A stretch of 61,094 nt of DNA, taken from IMG/VR virus record IMGVR_UViG_3300015373_000004, positions 1 to 61,094 of that record; one strand, 5' to 3'. Below are positions 15,131-24,733 of this stretch, piece after piece. A program made the position numbers and the translations under genes. Source of the DNA: a virus. How positions within the stretch are numbered: position 1 is the first letter of the stretch; the number at the start of each line of letters is the position of its first letter. Below the pieces are notes generated by a model. It saw nothing but the letters and a program-made list of their open reading frames with translations. It was not told where the DNA came from and did not search any database.

Positions 15131-15136
15131 TTGAGC

Positions 15137-15274
15137 TTACTTGAGGATGGATCTGACGAATCCCTTCCCCATCTTGACGATGATCCAGAGGATGCCGAGG
15201 ATCATGGCGATTGGAATCACCATGAGGAACGCGCTTCCTACTAGCTGGTACAAGAATAGGTTGGTCTCGATCAA
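15137..15274 (-). CDS. Small membrane protein, TTG start
   Basis: I place the start at TTG 15274 because AAAGGAGA lies seven bases upstream, giving 45 residues. One long hydrophobic segment (LVGSAFLMVIPIAMILGILWIIV) is followed by a basic tail (KMGKGFVRSILK). The longer ATG-started frame reads through promoter 15293-15325 and is rejected. Confidence 0.65.
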   Translation of the reverse strand: MIETNLFLYQLVGSAFLMVIPIAMILGILWIIVKMGKGFVRSILK

Positions 15275-15292
15275 TGTCTTCTCCTTTGTGGG

Positions 15293-15325
15293 TGGTCTCA
15301 TCTTATGCCGAGTTTTGTCTGCGAG
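15293..15325 (-). promoter_or_regulatory. Conserved promoter element, copy 5
   Basis: CTCGC, spacer, AAACTCG, spacer, TAAGATGAGACCA on the minus strand. The -10-like hexamer here is TAAGAT. Upstream of 15137-15274. Confidence 0.7.
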
Positions 15326-15389
15326 TTCCTCCCGGGGAATTTTTGGGTTTCGAAGTGAAAAAATGCAGTCCGTGTAGGTCAAACGAGAA

Positions 15390-15415
15390 CCCCCTGTAAC
15401 ATGTGCTACAGGGGG
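15390..15415 (-). terminator. Intrinsic terminator after 15437-15733
   Basis: Perfect 9-bp stem CCCCCTGTA/TACAGGGGG with an 8-base loop, followed by TTCTCGTTT on the minus strand. Confidence 0.85.
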
Positions 15416-15418
15416 CTC

Positions 15419-15428
15419 CCATTTTGAC
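15419..15428 (-). repeat. GTCAAAATGG directional repeat
   Basis: Minus-strand copy of the 13-bp motif GTCAAAATGGSAG (here GGGAG follows), between gene and terminator. See the finding on directional repeats. Confidence 0.6.
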
Positions 15429-15436
15429 GTTCTCGA

Positions 15437-15733
15437 TCAGAGGTACTTGCTGGCCTTGCTTCGGAAGATCACGTCGAACTTGCTCTCGACGAAGCCGACG
15501 AGGACGACGGTGCTGAGCGTGCCACCAACCTTGATCAGGGCATCCGAGTGCTTCTCGAACCAGGCCTTGGCTCCCTTGGGCTCCGGGGTTTCCGGCTCCT
15601 TCTGGGCGGCTTCAGCCTTGTTGATCAGCTCGATCTGCTTGATGATGTTGGTGAGCTTCTCCGTACCATCTTCCTCGCCGACTGCGTGCTGGAGCAGGCT
15701 GGCGCGAATGGTCTCGTAGTTGGGGTCAGACAT
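15437..15733 (-). CDS. Single-span membrane protein
   Basis: This 98-residue protein has a soluble helical N-terminus (LTNIIKQIELINKAEAAQKE), a proline-rich linker and a C-terminal hydrophobic helix (ALIKVGGTLSTVVLVGFVESKF). It sits between the holin block and the membrane-gene block, with promoter 15757-15788 and terminator 15390-15415. Function unknown. Confidence 0.65.
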   Translation of the reverse strand: MSDPNYETIRASLLQHAVGEEDGTEKLTNIIKQIELINKAEAAQKEPETPEPKGAKAWFEKHSDALIKVGGTLSTVVLVGFVESKFDVIFRSKASKYL

Positions 15734-15756
15734 ATAGTCTCTCCTTAGTTAGAGTG

Positions 15757-15788
15757 TGTCTCACTATACGGCGTGTTTACGCCGCGAC
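15757..15788 (-). promoter_or_regulatory. Conserved promoter element, copy 6
   Basis: GTCGC, spacer, AAACACG, spacer, TATAGTGAGACA on the minus strand. TATAGT is close to a classical -10, supporting the -10 assignment for the whole family. Upstream of 15437-15733. Confidence 0.75.
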
Positions 15789-15789
15789 T

Positions 15790-16251
15790 CTAGACAGGAG
15801 AGACAGGTGGCAGATTCCCCGGCTCGGCGTACTGATTCGAGGGATCCTGATGCTCGCCGCCCGCCTCGGAGTTGGTGTTCAGCGTCTTCACCTCGAGCGT
15901 GACACGGTCCTTCTTCGTCAGGACGTTCGGGTGATCCGCGAACTCCAGCTGAAGCATGCCGGCGTTCTCGTCTTGCTGATGGATCGTCATGACCCCGTCG
16001 ACGCCCGCATTGACTGCGGACAACGCATTAGACGCCCTGTACTGGGCAGTGCTGATCCCGAGGATCACGCCCAGGAAGGTGTCGACGGCCAGAACCGTGC
16101 CAACGACCTGGTCCGCGAATGGCAGGCCCCAAACTCCGGCAACCGCGAAGTAGAGCGTGCCAAGCGCCGGTAGGAGAACCTGCGCTACGAACTTCAGGAA
16201 GTCATACGTCTTCCCGCTGAGCCAGGGGCTCGGTGCCTGTGTTTCGGCCAT
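15790..16251 (-). CDS. Holin (r1t-like)
   Basis: This 153-residue protein has two transmembrane helices near the N-terminus: YDFLKFVAQVLLPALGTLYFAV and QVVGTVLAVDTFLGVILGI, joined by a short GVWGLPFAD turn. This matches the r1t-type holin pattern common in actinobacteriophages. It would form membrane lesions that release endolysin. The C-terminal 70 residues are soluble and acidic, longer than in many members. It overlaps the next membrane-protein gene by 50 bases. Confidence 0.85.
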   Translation of the reverse strand: MAETQAPSPWLSGKTYDFLKFVAQVLLPALGTLYFAVAGVWGLPFADQVVGTVLAVDTFLGVILGISTAQYRASNALSAVNAGVDGVMTIHQQDENAGMLQLEFADHPNVLTKKDRVTLEVKTLNTNSEAGGEHQDPSNQYAEPGNLPPVSPV

Positions 16252-16567
16252 GTTGCTCCTTCTTGACTTTTCGACTGACGTGGTTTGCTCGCCACATCAG
16301 GACGGTGAGCGAGGCTGTTGATGCAGCGATCATTCCGAAGACGACCACTTCGACGATGACTCCAACGATGAGGTTGGGCATCCAGAGATTGAATATGACG
16401 GTGCCATCCATGGCCAGAGCAAAAGCCAGGGCCTGTAGCATGAGCATTTTACCCAGAATGGTCGAACGCCATGGGTAGAACGCGTACAGGATCGGAAAAG
16501 CCGTGGTGCATATGGCAGCGATGATCGCGAAGATCAATATCAACACCATCCAGGCATTGACGCTCAT
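16202..16567 (-). CDS. Membrane protein next to holin
   Basis: This 121-residue protein has three hydrophobic segments (MVLILIFAIIAAICTTAFPILYAF; MLMLQALAFALAMDGTVI; LIVGVIVEVVVFGMIAAST) and a basic cytoplasmic tail. Proteins with the pattern YPWRST-LGK--MLQALAFALA often neighbour holins in actinobacteriophages and may be second holins or antiholins. It overlaps the holin start, so the two are probably co-translated. Confidence 0.75.
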   Translation of the reverse strand: MSVNAWMVLILIFAIIAAICTTAFPILYAFYPWRSTILGKMLMLQALAFALAMDGTVIFNLWMPNLIVGVIVEVVVFGMIAASTASLTVLMWRANHVSRKVKKEQHGRNTGTEPLAQREDV

Positions 16568-16791
16568 CTTATATGTCCTCCTCCCAGTTGGCCCCCAGCT
16601 GGAACCCCACTGTTCTCGAAGATGAGCTGAAGTTGCTCCGCGAAGTGATTCCTCTCCCGCATCGTCTTCAGCGCTTCAGCTACTTCGTGTACTTCTTCGT
16701 CTCGAGCCTTGACTCTCTCGAGATTCTGGTCCGCATCTTGCAAAGCCTTCTCTGACTCCGCAAGCCCCTTGCTACGCCTTCGGAAGAACAT
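16564..16791 (-). CDS. DUF7620-like coiled-coil protein
   Basis: The start at 16791 (MFFRRRSKGLAESEKALQD) gives 75 residues. Charged heptads run through AESEKALQDADQNLERVKARDEEVHEVAEALKTM. I recall this FFRRR...NLERVKARD pattern as DUF7620, a short phage family of unknown role near tail and lysis genes; that family name is from memory. It overlaps both neighbours. Confidence 0.65.
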   Translation of the reverse strand: MFFRRRSKGLAESEKALQDADQNLERVKARDEEVHEVAEALKTMRERNHFAEQLQLIFENSGVPAGGQLGGGHIR

Positions 16792-17080
16792 TGGCGTTCC
16801 CTCCTCTAGCAGCTGCTTCTTGGGCGTTTTGGAACAGAGCCAAGACAATATGGTGCGTTGTCTTGGACACCTCGAGAAGCTCCTGCGATTGCGCGTCTGC
16901 GGCGGCACGAGCCTCTCGTTCTTTCTCGTAGGCCGCCTGCCACTTGTCGGCCTCCTGCTTCTTTTCGAGTAAGGTGGCCCTTGGCACGATCCTCCCTGTC
17001 AGAAGCAGAAGAATGCAAAGACCAAGCAGAGTCGGTGCGCTGAGACCAACGAGCGGTACTCCATCCAGCACTCCTCCCAC
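16772..17080 (-). CDS. Membrane-anchored coiled-coil protein
   Basis: This 102-residue protein has a transmembrane helix at about 12-30 (LSAPTLLGLCILLLLTGRI) followed by a long coiled coil (EKKQEADKWQAAYEKEREARAAADAQSQELLEV). Comparable proteins occupy the tail-to-lysis junction of many actinobacteriophages. It could be a lysis accessory, but no direct evidence exists. Confidence 0.7.
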   Translation of the reverse strand: MGGVLDGVPLVGLSAPTLLGLCILLLLTGRIVPRATLLEKKQEADKWQAAYEKEREARAAADAQSQELLEVSKTTHHIVLALFQNAQEAAARGGNANVLPKA

Positions 17081-17095
17081 GTTTCAACCCCCTTT

Positions 17096-18211
17096 CTAAA
17101 GGCTCGCGAAGGTCGGGTAGGCCTTCTCACCAGTATTGTCTTCGCTTCGAATAAACTCCGAGATGCGAACGAACTGGGACAAACCGTAATTACCCGTGAG
17201 CTTCACGATGTCCCCGAGATAGAAGTCCTTTCCGTAGCGGGACCCCAGTTGACGAGAGACTTCTCCAGAGAAGAGAACAGTCTCCAGTTGCTTGGCAAGA
17301 TCGACGGTGCCCAAGTTCTGCATGATGTTTGTGATCGTGGGACTTGCGACCCCGACCGCGAGCTGTGTTCCGTCGAAATATGTGACCCGGCGGTTGAGAC
17401 CGGAGTAGTCGTTGGCGTTCTGGTCCTTCAGGCGCACCTCGAGAGAATCGGCAGAGCCGGTGACCTGATCGACGTTCTTCCATCCGGCCTGGCTGAGCAG
17501 GTACTCGGAGTTGTCGAACTGGTCAAATCTCGCGTCGAACACGATCTCTTTGGTCCGGTCGACGCCGGAGTAGATCTCGATCGCGATCGTTGAGGTGCTT
17601 AGATCGCTCGGACGAACAGCTCGCAAGCCATAGTTGTCGGCCTGGATCTGCTGCATCACCCAGGAATATAGCTCTCCTGGGTCGACCTGATAGTTCTGAT
17701 TCGTGCTCGGCGCGGTGTAACCAGCCGGACGAATCGGCGCCTTGATGTTGAGCTCTGGAATCTTGTCCAATACGCTGGCAAGTCCCTGTGTGACGACCTG
17801 GTTCATGACGTCGTAGGCCGCATCGACTGCGGTCTTCTGAACGCTCGTCCAAGGCTTGATCGCTTGTCCACCGCCGAGTGGCTTGTTGATGGTGGTTCGT
17901 CGATCTAGGACGGTCTCGAAGGATCGTCCTGTGGTGGTGATCTTCGCTGGGCCGGTCAGGCTCTTCTCGATCTTGTGTGTCTCGACGATCATCGGAACAT
18001 CTGAGTCCCGAAGCGTCACGACGGTCGGCCTCTGGATGCCAGTGGCTAGATCGACAGTCCAGAGAGGAAGGGCTGCCAGAGTGCCTCCCACATCATCCGA
18101 GGTGCGCTCGAAGTCTCCGTTGCTGGAATATCTCTCCGTCCAGATCAGGCTAGAATGGTTTTCGACCAAACGAGCCGGAAGGAACTGATCGTTGAGAACG
18201 GCCAGTTCCAT
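17096..18211 (-). CDS. Tail hub / Gp37-like minor tail protein
   Basis: The start at 18211 overlaps the stop of the distal tail gene (TGATG) and gives 371 residues. The order (an N-terminal beta region with the VETHKIEKSL-GPAKITTTGRS motif, then an Ala/Gln-rich helical part and a C-terminal TYFDGTQLAVGVAS...YLGDIVKLTG domain) matches ReqiPepy6 Gp37-like tail proteins. These form part of the tail tip or hub and follow the distal tail gene. It is probably a virion component at the host-contact end. Confidence 0.8.
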   Translation of the reverse strand: MELAVLNDQFLPARLVENHSSLIWTERYSSNGDFERTSDDVGGTLAALPLWTVDLATGIQRPTVVTLRDSDVPMIVETHKIEKSLTGPAKITTTGRSFETVLDRRTTINKPLGGGQAIKPWTSVQKTAVDAAYDVMNQVVTQGLASVLDKIPELNIKAPIRPAGYTAPSTNQNYQVDPGELYSWVMQQIQADNYGLRAVRPSDLSTSTIAIEIYSGVDRTKEIVFDARFDQFDNSEYLLSQAGWKNVDQVTGSADSLEVRLKDQNANDYSGLNRRVTYFDGTQLAVGVASPTITNIMQNLGTVDLAKQLETVLFSGEVSRQLGSRYGKDFYLGDIVKLTGNYGLSQFVRISEFIRSEDNTGEKAYPTFASL

Positions 18212-19047
18212 CAGGCACCCCACCAGAGCTGAGTGAATCTAAGACTCGTGATGGATGCAACGAAGTTGGTGGCCGAGTCGCCATAGATCTGAAGCTTGTT
18301 CGACTGCGAGTGTAGAGTCAACCAAGGAGACTCGGAATATAGGGTGTACAGGACGTCAAAGACGTCCGTCCCTCGAGTCAGCGTGATCTGCCGCTCACCA
18401 GGCTTCGTGTTGATGTGGATAATGTCGCCAGTAAGGAACGACGGATATGTCAGCACCATCGTTCGACCGTTGTTGTCGAGAGTCACGGTGCTTGTGGTTG
18501 CCTGGACCTCGATGTCCACTTCGAAGCCGGCCTCGGCAGTTCCGGCGTAGGTGAACGGAACCGTCTGCCAACCAGCAGTTCCCTCAGGTGGGGTCACCAC
18601 CGTCTCGGTCACGTCACGAATGTACGGGTCCGGACAGATGAGCGAGATCTGAGAGACCGTCTCCTGGTCGAAGAGCTCGCCCTCGAACTTCTCGCAGTAT
18701 CCGGTGATCTGTCGAGGAGCCTTGACGTCATCGCGAAGGATGAGCGTCACGTCGTCGCCATCAACGAACGGGTCGTTGAAGGTTCGGTAGAGAATATCCC
18801 GCCAACCATCGACGGTCTCTCCATTCCCAAAGTTCGGGTTGATCTTGATGGTGAGCACCGGGTTCCGCGTGAGGGTGCGTCGCCCGGTGTAGAGCCCACC
18901 GTCCCTCGCGTAGTCGCCCACGAAGAGCGACTTGTCCGGGGGGCCAAGCCCCGTGAATGACTGAAGAATCAGCGAGTCACGGGGCCTGGCGCCGAGAACG
19001 GACATCGTGAAGGGGTTGTCGCACTCCACATCGATCTGAGTAAGCAT
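18211..19047 (-). CDS. Distal tail protein
   Basis: This 278-residue protein lies directly after the tape measure. It fits the siphovirus distal tail fold: an N-terminal region (GLGPPDKSLFVGDYARDGGLYTG) and a middle domain with NPNFGNGETVDGWRDILYR. A sandwich-like C-terminal domain follows (TLDNNGRTMVLTYP...DVLYTLYSESPW). It would form the hexameric ring linking tail tube and tip. The position between the tape measure and the hub is diagnostic. Confidence 0.8.
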   Translation of the reverse strand: MLTQIDVECDNPFTMSVLGARPRDSLILQSFTGLGPPDKSLFVGDYARDGGLYTGRRTLTRNPVLTIKINPNFGNGETVDGWRDILYRTFNDPFVDGDDVTLILRDDVKAPRQITGYCEKFEGELFDQETVSQISLICPDPYIRDVTETVVTPPEGTAGWQTVPFTYAGTAEAGFEVDIEVQATTSTVTLDNNGRTMVLTYPSFLTGDIIHINTKPGERQITLTRGTDVFDVLYTLYSESPWLTLHSQSNKLQIYGDSATNFVASITSLRFTQLWWGA

Positions 19048-19059
19048 TCCGGCTCCTTT

Positions 19060-22000
19060 CTATGGAAGAGCACCAGCGAGCTTGCGCTCCGCGTTGGAAA
19101 GAAGATTCTTGGACTGCCTGTAGACCTCTGTGGGAGACAGCGCGACAGGCGATGTGTTGTTCTGAACGAAGGTGACTCCGCCAGACTTCTCTGCCGCGGC
19201 CGCACTCACTGTTGCAGCGAGCGCCTTGGCGTAGGCATCGAACATGTTTTGCGCAGCAAACACCTTGTCCGACGCGATGTTGATGTCGGGCATCTGAAGT
19301 GCCTTGGCCAGTTCGGAAGCGTTCGAAGCCGAAGCACCACCTGTGGTAGTCGAGGTGGAGATTCCACCCGCGGCATCGCTGGCAAGCTGCTTCGCCTGGT
19401 CGGCTTCCTGATCGGCCTGATCCTTGGCGGCCTTTGCTGCCTCGACATCAGCCGCAGCAGCATCGACCAAGGCCTGAGCTGCTTGAGCATTCGTGCTGGC
19501 AAGAGCATTGGCCTGAGCCAACTTGGCCCTGGCGGATGCGATGAGGTCGTCAGACTTCTTCTGATCCGCCGCGGCCCTTCGCTCCATCTCCGCCTGCTGC
19601 TGTTCCGTCGTCATCGCAGCGTATGCCTTGTCGGCCGCGTCCTGGGCGAGCCAGGAGTCGAGGTCGCTCGAGACACTGCTGGAGGAGTTGAGAACAACTT
19701 GGACGGCGTACTGCTGGGCAGCTAGAGCGTTGGACTGAGCAGCCGCCGCGTACCTCTGAGAGGAAGCGAGGGCTGCCTGGGCCTGCTTTGCGAGCGCCTT
19801 GGCTCTCTTGGCGTCCTTCTTACGGATGAGGTCGGCTTCGTTCTGCAGCTTGATCGCCTGCTGCCGTGCCGCTTCCGCAGACTTGGCAGCGTCTTGAGCA
19901 CGCTGGTTGAGAATATCCGCCCTACCCGCAGCGTCGGCCTGTGCGAAGGCAACGCGATCGTCTTCCGCCTTGTTGACGGCGTCAACGCTACTCTGAGTGG
20001 AAGCAGAAGCGTTTGCATAGGCCTGCGCCCGGTTGTCCAGGTGCTTAGCCTGGGCGTTGATCGACGCCTTCTGCGCCTTGGTCAGCTTCTTGTTGTGAAG
20101 CTTCTGACGCGTGAGCTGCGCGGCAAACCGAAGAGCATCTGCCTTTGCCATCTGAGCATCAGCCTTGAGCTGAAGATCAGTCGTCGTCCTGGTCACCATG
20201 TCAATGGTGTCCTTGGCCATAGTCACGCCGGCCGCCTTGACGGCGTTCAGCGAACCGATGATTCCATTGACGAAGCCCTTGGCCACGTTGATACCGAGGC
20301 CCTTGAACACGCCCGAAGGCGAGTGAATATCCAGGATCTCCTTCGCTGCGTCAATGGACCTCTGGCCGAGACGCATCGAGGCGTCTGCGGCGCCCTTGTG
20401 GCCTGCCACGATTCCTGTCGTGAAACCGTATGCGAGAGAATATCCGAGCTTGATGCCCTCCCTTGAGGGGAAGGGCGGGTTCTTGATGTGTTTGTGAATC
20501 GCGCTGATGGCACTGCTAGCAAGATTGCCGGCAGCACCCATGACGTTGTTCACCATGCTGCCCATACCGGAGATGATGCCCTGCGCGACAGATACACCAA
20601 GCCGCTGAGCGGCCGCGTTGATCTGAGGCGAGTACTTCTGAACGGCAGCATTCAATCCGTTCAAGAACTTGACGATCGCTCGGCCCGCAGCATCCGCAAT
20701 CTTGACACCATTCTTACCAAGGCCATCGATGAACTTGATGATGAGGTTGGTGCCCGCGGTCGTAACCCGCTCGAGGTTACGGGACAGACCATTGATGAAT
20801 TTGACGAGAATGTCGCCAGCCAGGTCAATGATCTTAGGCATCCGGTTGCTGATCCCTCGGAGCAAGCCCTCGAGAATCGCCATGCCGGTATTGACCATCT
20901 TCGGAATGCTGTTTCGAAGAACAGCCAGGCCCGTGTTCAGAAGGACCTGGAAGGTCTTCCCGAACTTGGGTGCATTCTTCTGGATGCTCTTCAGCAGGTT
21001 GTCCAGGAAGATGTTGAAGGTATGGAAGATCTTCGGCATCAGCCTGTTGGTCGTGTCGAGCATGACCGTGATGATCTTCACCATTGCGTTGCCGATCTTC
21101 GGTGCAGCCGCAGCCATCGTCTGCAGCCAGGTCACGATTGCCGCTGCAACCTGCACGGCGATCGTCGGCAACAGAGCCAGGAAGACCTGGATTGCCGTCG
21201 TGATCACGCTAAAGGCGGCGGTTCCAATACCGACCATGAGAGCCAGTCCAGCAGAGAACAGAGCCATTCCTGTTCCTGCCAGCAGGAGGCCGGCGCCTAG
21301 AGCAAGCATTCCTACGCCCAAGATGGCTACGCCCGGGGCAGCAAGCAAAGCCGCAGCCCCGATTGCGATCAGAGCAACCGCGATCATCGCGACACCCTTG
21401 CCTAGAGTTCCCCACGAAACCTTGCTGAAGGCCAGGATTGTCCCCAGCATCATTGTCAAGGTCACCGAGAGAATCCCCAATGCGGCCGAAGCCACCAGGA
21501 TCATCGGACCCACTGCAGCAAGAGCTGCCATGCCGACCGCCATGGCCAGCATAACGACTCCCATTTTGGCGATTCCATCGAGGAGCGTTCCCCACTTGAT
21601 CTTGTTGTAAAGCAGGATCACTCCAACAAGAGTGGTCAACGCCACCGACATGATCACCATTGCCGCTGCGGCTACAATGACGGCAGGGCCCGCCGCCGCA
21701 AGACCAGCGGATGCGGCAACCATCAGAGCAAGTCCGATGCCAACCGCAATGAAGCCCTTCTTCAGCGTATCCCAATCCATGTTGCCAAAGGCAGCGACGG
21801 CTCCCGCCAGAATGACGAGAGACGTTGCCATCAGGATCAGAGACGACGCCACGATGGGCAGGCTGATCTTTCCGCCAACCTTCGCCAAGAGAGCCATCGA
21901 GCCGACAAGCTCGAGAATCATGGCGCTGATTACGGCAAGGCCGGTACCCAGCTGCTTGGCCGGAATCTTCGAGAGCACCCACATGGCACCAGCCAGGATT

Positions 22001-24345
22001 CCGACCGAAACGGCGATCTCCAGGATGACCTTCGCCTTGATGCCCTGCTGCATGACCTTCAGGGTGTTGGTCAGCTCCTTGAAAGAGCCAGTGACGTTCT
22101 CGCCAAAGCCCTCGAAGTTGAAGCCGTCGAGGAAGCCCTGAAGACTCTTCACGAAGCTGTTCACCCTCAGCAGGATGTAGCCGCTGAAGATGTAGCTGAT
22201 TGCCGACATGAGGTCGATCGAGTCCATGTTGCTGACCGCGTTCGAGATCTTGTCCCAGACGAACTGGATGCCCTTGCCGATGGCTGAGGCTACGGTGCCG
22301 ATGACGCTTCCCATGGTCTTCAGGATCGCAACCATCTTGCTTCCGCCATCGCTGAGCTTTGTCGTAGCGTCGGCCATCTTGGTGGTACTGGCCTCGGCCG
22401 CGTCCGCGCTTCCGCTCTTGAACGCCGAGAACATGTCCCCGACGCTCGTTGCGAAAGTCTTCACCTTCTCAGCGGCGTTGGCGATCGTCTGAGCGATCTT
22501 GCCGAAGGGCCCGCCTCCAGCGGCGATCTTGTCGAAACCGCCCTGGATCTTGGCCATGAGACCAGAGACCATCGTTCCATAGGGGGCCAGGAACGACAGA
22601 GCGTCCTGGAACTGGGCCTTGAAGCCCGAAATATCCCCATGGACCAAGGCGCCAAGCGCCTCCACAATCTTCCCGACCGTGGTGATCAGAGGCTCGAGAG
22701 CCTTCTGACGTCCGTCAATGACGTGCTGGAACAGCGCGTCGATCTTCCCGCCGATGTCGACCATCTTGAGGAACTGGACAACCACTTCGGAAATATCCTG
22801 GGCAAGCGACCCGACTCCACTCAAGAGCGGAGAGAACAGAGGCACCAGAGCGGCGAAGTACTTCACCACTCCAACGATCGCATGGAGCACGATCGTAAAT
22901 ACCTGAGCCACGATGTTGAACACCGGACCCAGACCCGCAGCCCCTCGGGTCAGCTTCTCGAACCAGGCAGTTGCCTGCTCGAAGCCGTGAGTCAAATTGT
23001 AGAGGCCAGATCCAGCCTTGCCAGTTGAGGGAAGGATGGACCCAATCGCATCGACGAAGGGGCGGATGATGTTGCCCAGAGCCTTGAAGATGTTGCCGAA
23101 GCCCTTCCAAAGATCCTGGTAACCGCCAAGCGCGCGCCAACCAGCGAGTGTGCTGTTGATCTTGTAGAAGGTGGTCGAAATGGCGTTTGTGATCGTGTTG
23201 CCGACCGCAGTCCAAAGCTTGGATGCCTGCTTGGCATTTCCAAAGATGTTCTGAAATATCGCTGCCCAACCGGAGCCGATTGACTCTCTGACGACGTCTA
23301 CGAGCTGACCCGCATCCTTGATCGTCTGAGCCGACTTGAACGCGGCATCGGACATCTTCATCATCTGCTTGAACTGCTCGTCCGAGTACTTGACGCCCTG
23401 CTTCTCCATCGCGAGTCGGTTCTTTCGAACCGCCATCTCGACTTCCTGAGCGTTCTTGTACTTCAGTGTGCCATTCGCAAGCTTCTCCTGGCTGAGAGCA
23501 GCCTTCGAGAAGCGACCGTCCAGAGCAGCCAGACCCTTGACTAGAACGCCGGACGTGAGCCAGGACTGCTGACCCGGAAGGGACATGATCGAGGTCTTGA
23601 AGCTCGCCATGTTGATCTTCAGCGCCTTGCCGGACTTCCAACCCTTGACCTGGTTCTTGTCGAGCTCGCCCATCGCGATCGCGGTCCTGGCAAGTGCAGA
23701 CTGAAGCTGCTTACCCGCCATACCTGCGTTCACCACCGAGTTCCAGTCCTGCGCACCAACCTTGCCGGCAGCGATCGCCTGCGAAAGCTGGTACATCGCC
23801 CCGGAGGCCTGCTGCGCGGACGACCCAGACAAGGCCGCAACGTTCGCGATGCCCTTGATCGAGGATGTCGCTTCCTTCAGACCGACACCAGCCGCTGTGA
23901 ACGTGCCGATGTTCTTTGCCATCTCACTGAAGTTGTAGATGGTCTGGTCGGAATATCGGTTGAGCTCGCTCAGGTACTTGTTGACCGTTCCGACCTTAGC
24001 GCCGGTGTTGGCGATGATGGTCTGGACGGCCTTCAGGTTGGTCGTGTACTCGCGGTAGCCCTGCATGATTGGGTCAATAGCCAAGCTCTTGACCATGTGC
24101 AGACCCGCGTTGACCAACTTGTTCGTGATCGTGGCAACCGCAGTGAGAGCTGCGGCGTTCAGAAGGCTGAACTTGTGCTTGACGGAGTCGGTGGCAGCGC
24201 CAAGCTGCGTCATCCCCCGACCCTTGCCAGCGGCGTCTACGGCCTTGTTCAGATTGCCGAGAGCGCTCTGCGATGCCTTCACGCCGGGCAGGAACTGCTT
24301 GTTGTCAATCTTCATCTGGACGATTCGCTCGTCAACACTGCTCAT
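19060..24345 (-). CDS. Tape measure protein
   Basis: The 1761-residue protein starts at the ATG at 24345, overlapping the upstream stop (ATGA). The N-terminus (VDERIVQMKIDNKQFLPGVKAS) and the GIANVAALSGSSAQQASGAM region match phage tape measure proteins. Several long hydrophobic, Gly/Ala-rich segments at about 770-1010 could insert into the host membrane during DNA delivery. The C-terminal 350 residues are Ala/Gln/Lys coiled coil. At about 0.15 nm per residue this predicts a tail of roughly 250-270 nm. No lytic transglycosylase motif is evident. Confidence 0.95.
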   Translation of the reverse strand: MSSVDERIVQMKIDNKQFLPGVKASQSALGNLNKAVDAAGKGRGMTQLGAATDSVKHKFSLLNAAALTAVATITNKLVNAGLHMVKSLAIDPIMQGYREYTTNLKAVQTIIANTGAKVGTVNKYLSELNRYSDQTIYNFSEMAKNIGTFTAAGVGLKEATSSIKGIANVAALSGSSAQQASGAMYQLSQAIAAGKVGAQDWNSVVNAGMAGKQLQSALARTAIAMGELDKNQVKGWKSGKALKINMASFKTSIMSLPGQQSWLTSGVLVKGLAALDGRFSKAALSQEKLANGTLKYKNAQEVEMAVRKNRLAMEKQGVKYSDEQFKQMMKMSDAAFKSAQTIKDAGQLVDVVRESIGSGWAAIFQNIFGNAKQASKLWTAVGNTITNAISTTFYKINSTLAGWRALGGYQDLWKGFGNIFKALGNIIRPFVDAIGSILPSTGKAGSGLYNLTHGFEQATAWFEKLTRGAAGLGPVFNIVAQVFTIVLHAIVGVVKYFAALVPLFSPLLSGVGSLAQDISEVVVQFLKMVDIGGKIDALFQHVIDGRQKALEPLITTVGKIVEALGALVHGDISGFKAQFQDALSFLAPYGTMVSGLMAKIQGGFDKIAAGGGPFGKIAQTIANAAEKVKTFATSVGDMFSAFKSGSADAAEASTTKMADATTKLSDGGSKMVAILKTMGSVIGTVASAIGKGIQFVWDKISNAVSNMDSIDLMSAISYIFSGYILLRVNSFVKSLQGFLDGFNFEGFGENVTGSFKELTNTLKVMQQGIKAKVILEIAVSVGILAGAMWVLSKIPAKQLGTGLAVISAMILELVGSMALLAKVGGKISLPIVASSLILMATSLVILAGAVAAFGNMDWDTLKKGFIAVGIGLALMVAASAGLAAAGPAVIVAAAAMVIMSVALTTLVGVILLYNKIKWGTLLDGIAKMGVVMLAMAVGMAALAAVGPMILVASAALGILSVTLTMMLGTILAFSKVSWGTLGKGVAMIAVALIAIGAAALLAAPGVAILGVGMLALGAGLLLAGTGMALFSAGLALMVGIGTAAFSVITTAIQVFLALLPTIAVQVAAAIVTWLQTMAAAAPKIGNAMVKIITVMLDTTNRLMPKIFHTFNIFLDNLLKSIQKNAPKFGKTFQVLLNTGLAVLRNSIPKMVNTGMAILEGLLRGISNRMPKIIDLAGDILVKFINGLSRNLERVTTAGTNLIIKFIDGLGKNGVKIADAAGRAIVKFLNGLNAAVQKYSPQINAAAQRLGVSVAQGIISGMGSMVNNVMGAAGNLASSAISAIHKHIKNPPFPSREGIKLGYSLAYGFTTGIVAGHKGAADASMRLGQRSIDAAKEILDIHSPSGVFKGLGINVAKGFVNGIIGSLNAVKAAGVTMAKDTIDMVTRTTTDLQLKADAQMAKADALRFAAQLTRQKLHNKKLTKAQKASINAQAKHLDNRAQAYANASASTQSSVDAVNKAEDDRVAFAQADAAGRADILNQRAQDAAKSAEAARQQAIKLQNEADLIRKKDAKRAKALAKQAQAALASSQRYAAAAQSNALAAQQYAVQVVLNSSSSVSSDLDSWLAQDAADKAYAAMTTEQQQAEMERRAAADQKKSDDLIASARAKLAQANALASTNAQAAQALVDAAAADVEAAKAAKDQADQEADQAKQLASDAAGGISTSTTTGGASASNASELAKALQMPDINIASDKVFAAQNMFDAYAKALAATVSAAAAEKSGGVTFVQNNTSPVALSPTEVYRQSKNLLSNAERKLAGALP

Positions 24346-24722
24346 ACCGAAGTCACCGCCTTCCACGCGTTGTCAGCAATCTGGTCAAATATCGGCCGCA
24401 TGGCCGGGTTGATGAAGTCCCGACCGGCGACGTATCCGCCGGTACCCGTTCCGTGGCCGTGCTGAATAAGCACCGCGATGTACGCACCTTGGTTCTGGTG
24501 TGAGTTTGTCCAGTAGATCTCGATGGTGCCGCCCTTGTTCACGATCTCGAAGGACCATGCAGCAGCGGTTGCGCCGGAATCTGCAGGGGTGGCAGCAGAC
24601 AGAGCACGAACACCGGCTTCGCAGACGCTGCGAATCCGACTTTCGATGGTGTTGGTCTTGGCCGCGTTGGCCAGGAATTTGTCCATCTTGGCCGTCGAGC
24701 CAGATGCCGAAACTCTGATCAT
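24342..24722 (-). CDS. HK97 gp10-like tail completion protein
   Basis: This 126-residue protein has a central AATPADSGATAAAWSFEI segment and the motif LIQHGHGTGTGGYVAGRDFINPA, both typical of the HK97 gp10 / tail-completion family. It acts at the head-tail joint or in tail morphogenesis. It lies just before the tape measure in the transcript, an unusual position because the family is normally upstream of the major tail gene. Confidence 0.75.
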   Translation of the reverse strand: MIRVSASGSTAKMDKFLANAAKTNTIESRIRSVCEAGVRALSAATPADSGATAAAWSFEIVNKGGTIEIYWTNSHQNQGAYIAVLIQHGHGTGTGGYVAGRDFINPAMRPIFDQIADNAWKAVTSV

Positions 24723-24733
24723 GCTGCTCCCTT